Below are positions 40,353 through 50,955 of a stretch of DNA of 64,000 nt, piece by piece (position 1 is the first letter of the stretch; each line of letters opens with the position of its first letter). The stretch is from Caldilineaceae bacterium (GTDB lineage: Bacteria > Chloroflexota > Anaerolineae > Caldilineales > Caldilineaceae). A program made the translations under genes and the position numbers. Location of the stretch: NCBI GenBank assembly GCA_026989655.1, contig JALSIX010000014.1, positions 1 to 64,000 of the forward strand, read 5' to 3'. Under the pieces are notes generated by a model, which was given only the letters and a program-made list of their open reading frames with translations, was not told the origin of the DNA and ran no database searches.

Positions 40353-41840
40353 ATGCGTAGACATCTGCTCGTGACCCTGGTCCTGCTGTCCGCTCTCCTG
40401 GTGGCTGCCTGTGCCCCGGGCGGCCAGCAGGCACCGGCCGCCGAGGCGCCCGCCTCGGCCCCCCAGGAGGCCGCGCCGGCCCCGGAGGAGGAAGCCCCCG
40501 CCGCGGAGGAGGCGCCCCAGGAAGAGGCTCCGCCCGCGGAGATGGCCGCCGTGCCCCCGGCCGCGGTGATGGAGGGGGCCATCGTGGCCGCGCCGCCGCC
40601 CGCCTCGCCAGAGGCCCAGCAGGTGGCCTGCACCAACACCTACGAGGGCCAGACCCTCAAGATCTACCAGCAGGCCGGGCTGACCGGTCCCCTGGCCTCC
40701 ATCCTGGGCGCGGGCTTCGTCAACGCCACCAAGGACGCCATCGCGGAGATCAACGCCGCGGGGGGTGTCTGTGGCGTGCAGTTGGAACAGCGCCTGGAGG
40801 ACACCCAGTACAACCCCGAGCAGGAGGTGGCCGTCTACGAGCGCTTCCGGGCCGAGAGCCCCAAGCCCATCTTCATCTACACCTACGGCAGCGGCGCCAC
40901 CATTGCCCTGAAGGACCGGGTGGTGGAGGACCAGATCGTCAACATCGCCTCGGGCCTCAACGCCCAGGCCTTCTACGATCCCCCGGACGGCTGGACCGTG
41001 GGCACTGCGCCCATCTACTCGGACCAGTTCGCGGGCTTCGTCCAGTGGGTGAACGCCCGGTGGGATGAGATCAAGCCCGAAGGGGCCGGCGACGAGATCG
41101 TGGTGGGCGTCATCGGCTGGGCCAACGCCTACGGCGCCGGCGCCACCACGCCCGAGGCCCTGGCCTACATCGAGGCGACCTTCGACAACGTCACCGTCCT
41201 GCCCCTGGAACAGCAGCCCATCGACCCCACCGCGGACGTGACCGGGCAGCTCCAGAACCTGCTGGTCAACGGCGCGAACGTCATCTACATCCAGTCCCTC
41301 TCCTTCGGCCCCGTGCAGGTGATCAGCACCCTCCACGCCCTGGGCATGTGGGACCAGGTGGTGGTGGGCACCAACAACTGGGGCATGAACCGGGACGTGC
41401 TCAACCTGCTGGGCGACAACGCGGAGCTGGCCGTGGGGCTCTACGGCGTCTTCCCCTGGTACTGGTGGAACGACCTGGACCATCCCGGGATCCAGCAGGC
41501 CCGGGCCGCGTTCGAGCGGGGCGGCTACCCCGAGAGCGACATGGCGGTGAGCTACCTGACCAGCTACACCGGCATCTACGGGGTCGCGGACGTCCTGGTG
41601 CGGGCCATGAACCAGGTGGGCTTCGAGGGGCTCACCGGCCAGGTCTTCTTCGACACCATGAAGGAGATGGGCGTGGTCAGCAACCTGGGCGTCTACGAGC
41701 TGAACGCCCAGGGCAGCGACCGAGCCCCCCGCAAGAGCCAGATCCGCCAGGCCCAGAAGATGGACGACGGCCGCGTGGACTTCGTCACCGTGCAGGACTG
41801 GTTCTGGCTGCCGGACACCCGACCCCAGGTCGGACAGTAG
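40353..41840 (+). CDS. LIV-type ABC transporter substrate-binding lipoprotein
   Basis: A 495-residue periplasmic-type binding protein. The signal peptide ends in a lipobox (LVAAC, Cys20), followed by a low-complexity Ala/Pro/Glu linker to about residue 85 that would hold the domain away from the membrane. The folded part begins near LKIYQQAGLTGPLASILGAG and resembles the Leu/Ile/Val-binding Peripla_BP_6 fold. AAAGGAGAG precedes the ATG. Its ligand cannot be read from the sequence; the neighbouring CoA ligases favour a fatty or aromatic acid. Confidence 0.9.
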   Translation: MRRHLLVTLVLLSALLVAACAPGGQQAPAAEAPASAPQEAAPAPEEEAPAAEEAPQEEAPPAEMAAVPPAAVMEGAIVAAPPPASPEAQQVACTNTYEGQTLKIYQQAGLTGPLASILGAGFVNATKDAIAEINAAGGVCGVQLEQRLEDTQYNPEQEVAVYERFRAESPKPIFIYTYGSGATIALKDRVVEDQIVNIASGLNAQAFYDPPDGWTVGTAPIYSDQFAGFVQWVNARWDEIKPEGAGDEIVVGVIGWANAYGAGATTPEALAYIEATFDNVTVLPLEQQPIDPTADVTGQLQNLLVNGANVIYIQSLSFGPVQVISTLHALGMWDQVVVGTNNWGMNRDVLNLLGDNAELAVGLYGVFPWYWWNDLDHPGIQQARAAFERGGYPESDMAVSYLTSYTGIYGVADVLVRAMNQVGFEGLTGQVFFDTMKEMGVVSNLGVYELNAQGSDRAPRKSQIRQAQKMDDGRVDFVTVQDWFWLPDTRPQVGQ

Positions 41841-41915
41841 CCGTTCGCCGGTCGGGGAGACCGGATAGGAGGCTGCCCGGCCTCCCCGACCACACCTTTG
41901 CCTGGGCTCCAGCCT

Positions 41916-42713
41916 ATGCTGCGTATCCACAACATCGAGGTCGTCTACAGCGACGTGATCCTGGTCCTGCGCGGGGTCTCCCTGGAGGTGCCCCAGGGCG
42001 CCATCGTGGCCCTTCTGGGCGCCAACGGAGCCGGGAAGTCCACCACCCTGAAGGCCGTGTCCGGGCTGCTCCGCTCCCAGCAAGGCGAGGTCACCCGAGG
42101 CTCCATCGAGTTCCACGGCGAACGCATCGACCGCCGGGCCCCGGACGAGATCGTGCGCATGGGCATCGTCCAGGTGCTGGAGGGTCGCCCTCTCTTCCAG
42201 CACCTGACCGTGGAGGAGAACCTCCTCACCGGAGCCCTGTTCCGCAAAGCGGCCCCCCGCGCCCTGCGCCAGGACCTGGATGAGGTCTACTCCTACTTTC
42301 CCCGCCTGGCCGAGTTCCGCCACCGGACGGCCGGCTACCTCTCCGGCGGCGAACAGCAGATGGTGGTCATCGGCCGGGCCCTCATGGCCAAGCCCAGGCT
42401 CATGTTGTTGGACGAGCCCTCCTTGGGGTTGGCGCCGTTGTTGGTGCAGTCCATCTTCCAGGTGATCCGACGCATCAACCAGGAGTCCGGCGTCTCCATG
42501 CTCATCGTGGAGCAGAACGCCAACGTGGCCCTCCAGATCTCCGAGCACGCCTATGTCATGGAGCTGGGCCGCATCGTGCTGGATGGCCCCAGCGCCGAGC
42601 TGCAGGAGAACGCGGACATCAAGGAGTTCTACCTGGGCCTGACCCAGGTGGGCGAGCGCAAGAGCTACCGTGAGGTCAAGCACTATCGGCGACGGAAACG
42701 GTGGCTGGGATGA
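41916..42713 (+). CDS. livF: LIV-type ABC transporter ATP-binding protein (LivF)
   Basis: A 265-residue second ATPase of the importer. Walker A is GANGAGKST, the signature is LSGGEQQMVVIGRAL, Walker B is LMLLDEPSLGLAP, and IVEQNANVAL carries the His-equivalent position. The C-terminus is longer and more basic than usual (REVKHYRRRKRWLG). The ATG at 41916 is chosen over a TTG 18 bases upstream; neither has a strong ribosome binding site. Confidence 0.93.
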   Translation: MLRIHNIEVVYSDVILVLRGVSLEVPQGAIVALLGANGAGKSTTLKAVSGLLRSQQGEVTRGSIEFHGERIDRRAPDEIVRMGIVQVLEGRPLFQHLTVEENLLTGALFRKAAPRALRQDLDEVYSYFPRLAEFRHRTAGYLSGGEQQMVVIGRALMAKPRLMLLDEPSLGLAPLLVQSIFQVIRRINQESGVSMLIVEQNANVALQISEHAYVMELGRIVLDGPSAELQENADIKEFYLGLTQVGERKSYREVKHYRRRKRWLG

Positions 42714-42755
42714 GATCCCGGCTCCCCAGAGCCTTCGAGGAAAGCAGCGCACAGA

Positions 42756-42911
42756 ATGGGCTGCGACACCATCAACCCCAACGCCACCCAGACGTGCGTG
42801 TGGGTCTTCGATGTGGCCGAGGAGATCCCCATCGTCGGCCTCGACGTCCAGGTGCCGGACCGCCAGATCCTCTGGTTCGAAGCAGCGGGGTCCACCTCTC
42901 CGTCGGAGTGA
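42756..42911 (+). CDS. Possible small protein of 51 aa
   Basis: A short frame between livF and the acyl-CoA dehydrogenase gene, on the operon strand. The product begins MGCDTINPNATQTCVWVF, continues with DVAEEIPIVGLDVQVPDRQ and ends with an acidic tail. The composition looks protein-like, with few Arg/Pro/Gly runs of the kind seen in shadow frames. The ribosome binding site is poor (GAGGAAAG about 12 bases upstream). I recognise no family. It fills most of a 231-bp gap that otherwise has no feature. Confidence 0.4.
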   Translation: MGCDTINPNATQTCVWVFDVAEEIPIVGLDVQVPDRQILWFEAAGSTSPSE

Positions 42912-42944
42912 GAGCCCGCCGAGCACAGGAGCCCGAACAAGCGT

Positions 42945-44129
42945 ATGGAGGCCCGTGGACGCTTCCCTTTCTTCCCTCGCGATGACCAGGATGTATCCGA
43001 CGAGCAACGGGAGATCCGGGCCCTGGCCCGTCGCTTCGCGGAGCAGGAGATCCGGCCCGTGTTGGCCGAGTACGAGGCCCGGGAGGAGGTCCCCCTGGAG
43101 CTGTTGCGCCGAATGGGGGAGCTGGGCTTCTTCGGCATCACCGTGCCCGAGGCCTACGGCGGCGCCGGCCTGGACCACTGGACCTACGCGGGGCTGATGG
43201 AGGAGCTGGGCCCCTACGGATCCATCCGCACGGTGGTCTCCGCGCAGCAGAGCCTGGTGGCCACGCCGATCCTGCATTTCGGCACCGAGGCCCAGAGGCA
43301 ACGCTACCTGCCCGACCTGGCCGCCGGCCGCATCTTCGGTGCCTACGGCTTGACCGAGCCCGGAGCCGGCTCCGACGCGGCCAGCCTCCAGACCCAGGCC
43401 ACCCGGGACGGAGACCACTGGATCCTGCACGGCCAGAAGACCTTCATCACCAACGGCAACCTGGCGGACCTCTTCGTGCTCTTCGCCCAGACGGACCCCG
43501 GCCAGGGCCATCGGGGCATCACCGCGTTCCTGGTGGAACGGGACTTCGGCGTCCAGACCACCCCCCTCAAGGGCAAGCTGGGCCTGCGGGCCTCGGACAC
43601 GGCCACCGTCTTCCTGGACCGGGTCCGGGTTCCGGACAGCCACCGCCTGGGCCAGGTGGGCCAGGGCCTGCGGATCGCGCTCCATACCCTGGACCACGGC
43701 CGCATCGCGGTGGCCGCGGCCGCAGTGGGCACCAGCCAGGCCTGCCTGGACCTCTGTGTCCGCTACGTCCAGGAACGACACCAGTTCGGTCGCCCCATCG
43801 GCACCTTCCAGATGGTCCAGGATCTGTTGGCCGACATGGCCGTGGAGACAGAGGCCGCCCGGATGCTCACCTACCGGGCCCTCGCAGCCCGGGACCGGGG
43901 CGGTCGCTTCACCCAGGAGGCCGCCATGGCCAAGTACTACGCCACGGAGACGGCCAACCGGAACGCGGGCCGGGCCGTCCAGATCCACGGCGGCTACGGC
44001 TTCTTCGAGGAATACGAGGTGGCCCGGCTCTACCGGGACGCCCGGGTCTACACCCTCTACGAGGGGACCTCCCAGATCCAGAAGCTCGTCATCGGCAGCC
44101 ACCTGACCGGCCTGAAGGCCTTCACCTGA
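42945..44129 (+). CDS. Acyl-CoA dehydrogenase
   Basis: A 394-residue FAD enzyme that introduces the alpha-beta double bond in acyl-CoA. The family signatures AYGLTEPGAGSDAASLQT, the FAD/substrate region QTFITNGNLADL-like KTFITNGNLADL, and the C-terminal RNAGRAVQIHGGYGFFEEYEVARLYRD are present. Glu373 in LYEGTSQIQ is at the catalytic-base position of short/medium-chain enzymes. It lies directly downstream of the importer and the first ligase, so it probably degrades the imported acid. The ATG at 42945 has AGGAG about 14 bases upstream. Confidence 0.93.
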   Translation: MEARGRFPFFPRDDQDVSDEQREIRALARRFAEQEIRPVLAEYEAREEVPLELLRRMGELGFFGITVPEAYGGAGLDHWTYAGLMEELGPYGSIRTVVSAQQSLVATPILHFGTEAQRQRYLPDLAAGRIFGAYGLTEPGAGSDAASLQTQATRDGDHWILHGQKTFITNGNLADLFVLFAQTDPGQGHRGITAFLVERDFGVQTTPLKGKLGLRASDTATVFLDRVRVPDSHRLGQVGQGLRIALHTLDHGRIAVAAAAVGTSQACLDLCVRYVQERHQFGRPIGTFQMVQDLLADMAVETEAARMLTYRALAARDRGGRFTQEAAMAKYYATETANRNAGRAVQIHGGYGFFEEYEVARLYRDARVYTLYEGTSQIQKLVIGSHLTGLKAFT

Positions 44130-44166
44130 TGGCCAGAAGAGGACCACGGACGCGAGGGAGAACACC

Positions 44167-45417
44167 ATGCCCCCCCATGAATCGGAGCGGAACACCCGAC
44201 TACACGCCCAGATCCGCCACGCCTACGAACACGCGCCGGCCGTGCGCCGCCGCCTCCAGGAGGCCGGCCTGACCCCGGAGGATATCCAGACCGTGGCGGA
44301 CCTGTCCCGGATCCCCGTGCTGCCCAAGGACCGGCTGGTGGAGCTGCAGCAGGCCGACCCTCCCTTTGGCGGCCTCCTGGCCGTGCCCCTGCAGGAGCTC
44401 CACCACATCTTCCTCTCTCCCGGGCCCATCTACGAGCCCGGCAGCCCCCACGACCCGGTCCAGGTGGAGACCGCCCAGGAGGCCCTGCGTCGCAGCGGCT
44501 TCGGGCCGGGCGACGTGGTCCTCAACTGCCTCTCCTACCACCTGGTGCCCGCGGGGCTGCACCTGGACCGCGCGCTGACGGAGATGGGCTGCGTGGTGGT
44601 CCCCGGGGGCGTGGGCAACACGGATCTCCAGGTGAAGATGTTGGTCGACCTGCCCATCACCGGATACGTGGGCACCCCCAGCTTCCTCCTCACCATCCTG
44701 CGCCGGGCCGAGGAGACCGGCATCGACCTCCAGGACGGCCCCATCGGCCTGGCCAAGGCCTTCTGCACCGCAGAGCCCCTCTTCCCAGCCCAGCGGGAGG
44801 CCCTGGTCCAGCGCTATGGGCTCGCGGTGGGCAACGCCTACGCCACCGCGGAGCTGGGCTTCCTGGCCCTGAACACCGACGGCGGCCGGGAGATGCGCCT
44901 GCTCCCCGGGCCGGTGGTCCAGGTGGTGGATCCCCAGACCGGCCAGGATGTGGCCCCGGGCAGCCCCGGGGAGGTGGTGGTGACCAACTTCAACCGGGCC
45001 TACCCCCTGATCCGCCTGGGAACCGGCGACATGGCCATCCTGGTGGACCCGGACCCCGGGCAGAGCCGCCAGGAGGAGCGCAGCATCATCCTGGTAGGAC
45101 GCAGCGGCGAGGCGGTGAAGGTCCGGGGCATGTTCGTCCACCCCAACCAGATCCGCTTCGTCCTGGCCCAGACGCTCCCGGGCGCCCGCTTCCAGGGCAT
45201 CGTGGCCCACCAGGAGGGGCGGGACCACTTCCGCCTGCGCGTCGGAGCCGCGCAGGTGCCCCAGGGCGCGGCCGAGGCCATCGCCCAGGCCGTGCGCCAG
45301 GTCTGCCGGGTGCGGGTGGACGCGGTCGAGTTCGTGGAGCCGGACGCCATCCCAGAGGAGGCCCAGGGCATGGTGGACCAACGGGACTGGGGACAGTCGC
45401 CCACCGAGACTCCCTGA
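44167..45417 (+). CDS. Phenylacetate-CoA ligase-like (PaaK family) adenylate-forming enzyme
   Basis: A 416-residue member of the PaaK branch, which makes aryl- or acyl-CoA from the acid with ATP. It has the PaaK-like N-terminus (RIPVLPKDRLVELQ), a central block containing GNAYATAELGF at the usual Y-x-TE adenylate site, the acidic PLIRLGTGDMA motif and a C-terminal GRSGEAVKVRGMFVHPNQ. It is slightly shorter than true PaaK, and the glycine-rich phosphate loop is replaced by HIFLSPGPIYEPGS, so the substrate may differ. GAGGGAGA precedes the ATG. It forms one operon with the acyl-CoA dehydrogenase. Confidence 0.82.
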   Translation: MPPHESERNTRLHAQIRHAYEHAPAVRRRLQEAGLTPEDIQTVADLSRIPVLPKDRLVELQQADPPFGGLLAVPLQELHHIFLSPGPIYEPGSPHDPVQVETAQEALRRSGFGPGDVVLNCLSYHLVPAGLHLDRALTEMGCVVVPGGVGNTDLQVKMLVDLPITGYVGTPSFLLTILRRAEETGIDLQDGPIGLAKAFCTAEPLFPAQREALVQRYGLAVGNAYATAELGFLALNTDGGREMRLLPGPVVQVVDPQTGQDVAPGSPGEVVVTNFNRAYPLIRLGTGDMAILVDPDPGQSRQEERSIILVGRSGEAVKVRGMFVHPNQIRFVLAQTLPGARFQGIVAHQEGRDHFRLRVGAAQVPQGAAEAIAQAVRQVCRVRVDAVEFVEPDAIPEEAQGMVDQRDWGQSPTETP

Positions 45418-45533
45418 CCCTCGAGCATCTCCGAGGCCGCTCCGGGGCGATACCCCCGAGGGTCGTCCGCACGAGACGGCCCAGGGCCTCTCCCACGTCG
45501 CACTCCCACGTCGCAGAGGACAAGAGACCAGCC

Positions 45534-46598
<1,065 letters not shown>

Positions 46599-46609
46599 GG
46601 CGGCCGCTG

Positions 46610-46636
46610 CCGTTCCGGCCTGAGGGCCTGGAACGG
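46610..46636 (+). terminator. GC hairpin after fabH, without a U-tract
   Basis: An 11-bp stem with one bulged T and a TGAG loop begins 12 bp after the fabH stop. The following bases are AAAGG rather than T, so intrinsic termination would be weak. It sits at the boundary between the fatty-acid genes and the rpsB promoter. Confidence 0.4.
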
Positions 46637-46749
46637 AAAGGACGGCCGGGCTCCGCCGTTCGGGCCCTCCGGTCCCTGTCCGACCAGGCCTCCTCCCGCT
46701 GCCCCCGATCCCGGGGAGCCCTCCCCGGAGGGAATACGGCGCCGAAAAG

Positions 46750-46778
46750 TTGGCCTCTGTCCTGTTCTGTGCTATGAT
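46750..46778 (+). promoter_or_regulatory. Promoter of the rpsB-tsf operon
   Basis: TTGGCC (46750-46755), a 17-bp spacer and TATGAT (46773-46778) would start transcription near 46785, leaving a leader of about 154 nt before rpsB. A leader of this length could carry an S2 autoregulatory structure, but I could not identify one. Confidence 0.72.
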
Positions 46779-46938
46779 CTCCAGTCGGTATGCCTTCGGT
46801 GGGCATGCCCCCGCGGGCGCGACGCGCCCTCAGCAATCACGCCCTGGGACCGGCGAAGGGGGTGCCGAGGCCTCAGCCTCGGTTCCTTCCCGGGAGGAGC
46901 AGGGCGGTCGTCCAAAACCCAACCACAGGAGGCATTTC

Positions 46939-47925
46939 GTGACCAACGTGGTGACCATGCGGCAACTGCTCGAGGCCGGCGTCCACTTCGGACACCGGAC
47001 CAGCCGGTGGAACCCCAAGATGCGGCCGTTCATCTTCACGGAACGCAACGGGATCCACATCATCGACCTGCACCAGACCATGGTGCGGATCAACCAGTAC
47101 TACGACGTGGTGCGGGACCGGGTCGCAGAGGGTGGCATCGTCCTCTTCGTGGGCACCAAGCGCCAGGCCCAGGGGATCATCCAGCAGGAGGCCACCCGGT
47201 GTGGCATGCCCTACGTGAACATCCGCTGGCTCGGGGGCACCCTGACCAACTGGAAGACCATCAAGCAGCGCATCGACTACCTGAACGACCTGGAGCGGCG
47301 CATGGCCGCCGGCGAGTTCCGGAACCTGACCAAGAAGGAACAGCTTCGGATCCAGCGCCTGCTCACCAAGCTCCAGCGGCGGCTGGGCGGCCTGAAGCAG
47401 TTGAAACGCCTGCCCGACATGCTCTACGTGGTGGACACCCATCGGGAGGAGCTGGCCGTCAAGGAGGCCAACAAGGTGCACATCCCCATCGTGGGCATCG
47501 TGGACACCAACACGGATCCGGACCTCATCGACTACCCCATCCCGGGCAACGACGATGCCATCCGCTCCATCAAGCTGATCACCGGCATCCTCGCGGATGC
47601 GGTGGAGGAAGGGCGCCGTATCCGGGAGGTCCACGCGGCCGAAGCCGAGGAGGTGGCCGAGGTCTCGGCCGAGGAGCTGGAGGAGATGGAGCAGTACCTG
47701 GGCCCCAGCACCCTGGCCAAGCTCCAGCTCACGGGCGTGGACGAGGAGCTGTTGGAGGAGGTCGAGGAGGAGCTGGAGGAAGTGGTGGAGGCGCTGGAGG
47801 AGCCCGAGGCCACGACAGCGGAAGAGGAGGCCGGCCAGGCAACGGCCCCAGAGGCCGAGGAAGCCGAGCCCATGGCCGCGGCAGACGGGGAGCCGGAGGA
47901 GGAAGCCCTGGAGGAGACCGAATAA
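46939..47925 (+). CDS. rpsB: 30S ribosomal protein S2 (uS2) with acidic C-terminal extension
   Basis: A 328-residue small-subunit ribosomal protein. The core has the expected motifs ([24 protein letters not shown]..., [64 protein letters not shown]). About 90 extra residues at the C-terminus are mostly Glu and Ala, an acidic tail that most S2 proteins lack. The GTG start at 46939 is placed by AGGAGG six bases upstream. tsf follows after 104 bp. Confidence 0.97.
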   Translation: MTNVVTMRQLLEAGVHFGHRTSRWNPKMRPFIFTERNGIHIIDLHQTMVRINQYYDVVRDRVAEGGIVLFVGTKRQAQGIIQQEATRCGMPYVNIRWLGGTLTNWKTIKQRIDYLNDLERRMAAGEFRNLTKKEQLRIQRLLTKLQRRLGGLKQLKRLPDMLYVVDTHREELAVKEANKVHIPIVGIVDTNTDPDLIDYPIPGNDDAIRSIKLITGILADAVEEGRRIREVHAAEAEEVAEVSAEELEEMEQYLGPSTLAKLQLTGVDEELLEEVEEELEEVVEALEEPEATTAEEEAGQATAPEAEEAEPMAAADGEPEEEALEETE

Positions 47926-48029
47926 GCTCTGGCCGTCCCCGGCCTTCGAGCCGAGATGGAGGACAGGCGAACCGGATCGGTTCCAGGGAATGGCCACAGA
48001 CCAGACATGCCACACAGAGGGGTGTACCG

Positions 48030-48629
48030 ATGGCGGAGATCACGACCAAGATGGTGAAGGCGTTGCGGGAGGCAACGGGCGCCGGTATCCTGGACAGCAA
48101 GAAGGCCCTGATCCAGGCCGAGGGGGACTTCGACCGGGCCGTGGCCATCCTGCGGGAGAAGGGCCTGGCCGCGGCGGCCAAGAAGGCCGACCGGGAGGCC
48201 AACGAGGGGCTGATCGGCGTCTACATCCATCCGGGCAGCAGGGTGGCAGCCCTGGTGGAGGTCAACTGCGAGACGGACTTCGTGGCCCGGACCGAACAGT
48301 TCCAGCAGCTGGCCCGGGACCTGGCCATGCAGGTGGTGGCCTCGCGGCCCCGTTGGGTCCGCCGGGAGGAGGTGCCGGAGGAGGAGATCGAGCGGGAGCG
48401 CCAGATCTACCGGGCCCAACTGGCCAACGAAGGCAAGCCCGAACACATCTGGGACCGCATCATCCAGGGGAAGCTGGAGAAGTGGTTCCAGGAGGTCTGC
48501 CTGTTGGAGCAGCCCTTCATCAAGGATCCGGACCTTTCCGTGAAAGATCTGCTGGTCCAGAACGTGGCCTCGCTGGGCGAGAACATCCAGGTACGGCGCT
48601 TCTGTCGCCTGGAAGTGGGCGGCGTCTAG
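48030..48629 (+). CDS. tsf: Translation elongation factor Ts
   Basis: A 199-residue exchange factor that reloads EF-Tu with GTP. The UBA-like N-terminus ([20 protein letters not shown]) and the signature [16 protein letters not shown] are clear. It is the short form with one core subdomain, as in Thermus and many Chloroflexota, and about 80-90 residues shorter than the E. coli protein. AGAGGGG precedes the ATG. Confidence 0.96.
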   Translation: MAEITTKMVKALREATGAGILDSKKALIQAEGDFDRAVAILREKGLAAAAKKADREANEGLIGVYIHPGSRVAALVEVNCETDFVARTEQFQQLARDLAMQVVASRPRWVRREEVPEEEIERERQIYRAQLANEGKPEHIWDRIIQGKLEKWFQEVCLLEQPFIKDPDLSVKDLLVQNVASLGENIQVRRFCRLEVGGV

Positions 48630-48728
48630 TGGGGTGGCCCGATGCCCAGCCATGAGGCTGGGCATCGATCTATCTGGCCGGGGCATCCGGCAGGCGCTCG
48701 AGAGAGGCTGCAGGGGAGGGTTCCATCC

Positions 48729-49460
48729 ATGGAGGAGTTGAAGTATCGCCGTGTGCTGCTGAAGCTGGGCGGGGAGGCCCTGGCCGGCGAGGGAGGCTTC
48801 GGCATCAACCCCCGACGGGCGGAGGAGGTGGCCCAGAAGGTGGCCCAGATCGTGGACCTGGGCGTCCAGGTGGCCCTGGTGATCGGCGCGGGGAACCTGT
48901 GGCGGGGGAAGCAGGATGGCCTGGACCACGGCATGGAGCGGGTCACCGCAGACCACATGGGCATGCTGGCCACGGTGATGAATGCCCTGGCCCTGCAGGA
49001 TGCCCTGGAGCGGGCCGGCCTGCCCACCCGGGTGATGACCGGCATCGAGATCCGGGCGGTGGCCGAGCCCTACATCCAGCGGCGGGCCATCCGCCACCTG
49101 GAGAAGGGCCGGGTGGTGGTCTTCGGCGCAGGCACGGGCAACCCCTACTTCACCACCGACACCGCGGCCGCCCTCCGGGCCATGGAGATCCACGCCGAGG
49201 TGCTCATCAAGGCCACCAAGGTGGACGCCGTCTACGACAAGGACCCCAAGGCCCATTCCGATGCCCGCCGTTTCCGCCAGTTGAGCTACATCGATGCCCT
49301 GAACATGCGGGTCGGGGTCATGGACAGCACGGCCATCGCCATGTGCATGGACAACGACCTGCCCATCTACGTGGTGAACCTGTGGCAGCCGGATGTCCTG
49401 GTCAAGCTGGTCCGGGGCGAGCCGGTGGGCACCATCTTCACCAACCTGGCCACCGTGTGA
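48729..49460 (+). CDS. pyrH: Uridylate kinase (UMP kinase)
   Basis: A 243-residue amino-acid-kinase-fold enzyme that phosphorylates UMP to UDP. The motifs [45 protein letters not shown] and [16 protein letters not shown] are characteristic. GGGAGGG precedes the ATG at 48729. It lies in the conserved order tsf-pyrH-frr. Confidence 0.97.
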   Translation: MEELKYRRVLLKLGGEALAGEGGFGINPRRAEEVAQKVAQIVDLGVQVALVIGAGNLWRGKQDGLDHGMERVTADHMGMLATVMNALALQDALERAGLPTRVMTGIEIRAVAEPYIQRRAIRHLEKGRVVVFGAGTGNPYFTTDTAAALRAMEIHAEVLIKATKVDAVYDKDPKAHSDARRFRQLSYIDALNMRVGVMDSTAIAMCMDNDLPIYVVNLWQPDVLVKLVRGEPVGTIFTNLATV

Positions 49461-49482
49461 GGGACGGGCTCTCCGGGCTCCG

Positions 49483-49512
49483 TTTCGATTTCCGCCCCAG
49501 ATTTGCTACAAT
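49483..49512 (+). promoter_or_regulatory. Possible internal promoter before frr
   Basis: TACAAT (49507-49512) with a weak TTTCGA -35 (49483-49488) and an 18-bp spacer lies in the 100-bp gap between pyrH and frr. It could give extra expression of frr-uppS-cdsA. Confidence 0.5.
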
Positions 49513-49560
49513 AGCCTCGCAGAGCTGCCGTCGTCCCACCCCCAAGGAGAGCGTGGAGCC

Positions 49561-50118
49561 ATGATCGAGGAGATCCTCCAAGACGCGAAGGAGCGCATGG
49601 ACAAGGCCATCCAGGTCCTCCAACAGGATCTGCGGACCATCCGCACCGGCCGAGCCTCTCCGGCCCTGGTGGAACGGATCCCGGTGGACTACTACGGGGT
49701 CCCCACGCCCCTCATGCAGATCGCGGCCATCTCTGTGCCCGAGGCCCAGATGCTCCTGATCCGCCCCTACAGTCCCCAGGACATCCCCGCCATCGAACGG
49801 GCCATCGCGGCGTCGGACCTGGGGCTCACGCCCAACAGCGATGGCCAGCAGATCCGGCTGGTCTTCCCCGCGCTCACCGAGGAGCGCCGCCGGGAGCTGG
49901 TGAAGCTGGTGGCCAAACGGGCCGAGGAGGCCCGGGTGGCCATCCGCAACGTCCGCCGAGACGCCATCGGCGACCTGCGCAGCTTCCAAAAGGAGGGCCT
50001 CATCTCCGAGGACGAACTGCACCGTGCCCTGGACCGGGTCCAGGAGCTGACGGACGACCACATCAAACAGGTGGACCAGGTGGCCAAGGCCAAGGAAACG
50101 GAGATCATGACCATCTGA
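49561..50118 (+). CDS. frr: Ribosome recycling factor
   Basis: A 185-residue factor that splits post-termination ribosomes together with EF-G. The long three-helix bundle and the signature [17 protein letters not shown] are evident, with the C-terminal KKLVKxxxxExRVxxRxxRR region as [25 protein letters not shown]. Length is normal. It is followed by uppS and cdsA in the common bacterial order. Confidence 0.97.
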   Translation: MIEEILQDAKERMDKAIQVLQQDLRTIRTGRASPALVERIPVDYYGVPTPLMQIAAISVPEAQMLLIRPYSPQDIPAIERAIAASDLGLTPNSDGQQIRLVFPALTEERRRELVKLVAKRAEEARVAIRNVRRDAIGDLRSFQKEGLISEDELHRALDRVQELTDDHIKQVDQVAKAKETEIMTI

Positions 50119-50161
50119 CCGGCTGGCCTTGGGCGAGCTGACCAGACACAGAGGACACATC

Positions 50162-50902
50162 GTGAGCGCACGCAAGGACTATCCCCCGCTGCCTTCGGTC
50201 CCCCACCACGTGGGCATCATCATGGACGGCAACGGCCGTTGGGCCAAGGCCCGGGGGTTGCCGCGCCATGCGGGCCACAAGGCCGGCGTGGACAACATCC
50301 GTCCGGTGCTGGAAGGATGTGTGGAGTTCGGCATCCAGGTGCTCACCATCTACGCGTTCAGCACGGAGAACTGGCAACGTCCACCGGACGAGGTGAGTGG
50401 CCTCATGCGCCTGTTGGGCATGGCCATCCGCCAACAGCTCCAGGAGCTGCATCGCAACGGCGTGCAGATCCGCCACAGCGGGCGCCTGTCCGGCATCAAC
50501 CCAGAGCTCCAGAAGCAGATCCTCCACGCCCTGGAGGTGACCAAGCACAACGACCGCATCGTCCTCAACGTGGCCTTCAACTACGGGGGCCGGAGCGAGA
50601 TCCTGGACGCGGTGCGCCAGATCATCCGCGACGGCATCCCTCCGGATGAGCTGACGGAAGAGCTCTTCAGCCGCTATCTCTACACCGGCGATCTCCCGGA
50701 TCCGGACCTGATCATCCGCACCGGCGGAGAATATCGCCTGAGCAACTTCCTGATCTGGCAGGCTGCCTACGCGGAGTACTACACCACCCCCACCTACTGG
50801 CCCGACTTCGGCAAGGACGAGCTCTACGAGGCCCTGCTGGAGTACAACCGCCGGGAACGCCGCTTCGGCCGAGTCCTCGACCCGGAACCCACACCGGTCT
50901 GA
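50162..50902 (+). CDS. uppS: Isoprenyl transferase (undecaprenyl diphosphate synthase type)
   Basis: A 246-residue cis-prenyltransferase that builds the lipid carrier for cell-wall polymers. The catalytic Asp22 is in [11 protein letters not shown], and the region [11 protein letters not shown], the FNYGGRSEI motif and the C-terminal [20 protein letters not shown] with W-Q-A-A-Y-AE are typical. I chose the GTG at 50162 because AGAGGA lies just upstream; a TTG at 50129 would add 11 residues and lacks a site. Confidence 0.95.
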   Translation: MSARKDYPPLPSVPHHVGIIMDGNGRWAKARGLPRHAGHKAGVDNIRPVLEGCVEFGIQVLTIYAFSTENWQRPPDEVSGLMRLLGMAIRQQLQELHRNGVQIRHSGRLSGINPELQKQILHALEVTKHNDRIVLNVAFNYGGRSEILDAVRQIIRDGIPPDELTEELFSRYLYTGDLPDPDLIIRTGGEYRLSNFLIWQAAYAEYYTTPTYWPDFGKDELYEALLEYNRRERRFGRVLDPEPTPV

Positions 50903-50955
50903 TCCGATCCGGTCGGGAAGGTTCCCGACCTGCCTGCCCGAACGGACACACACCC

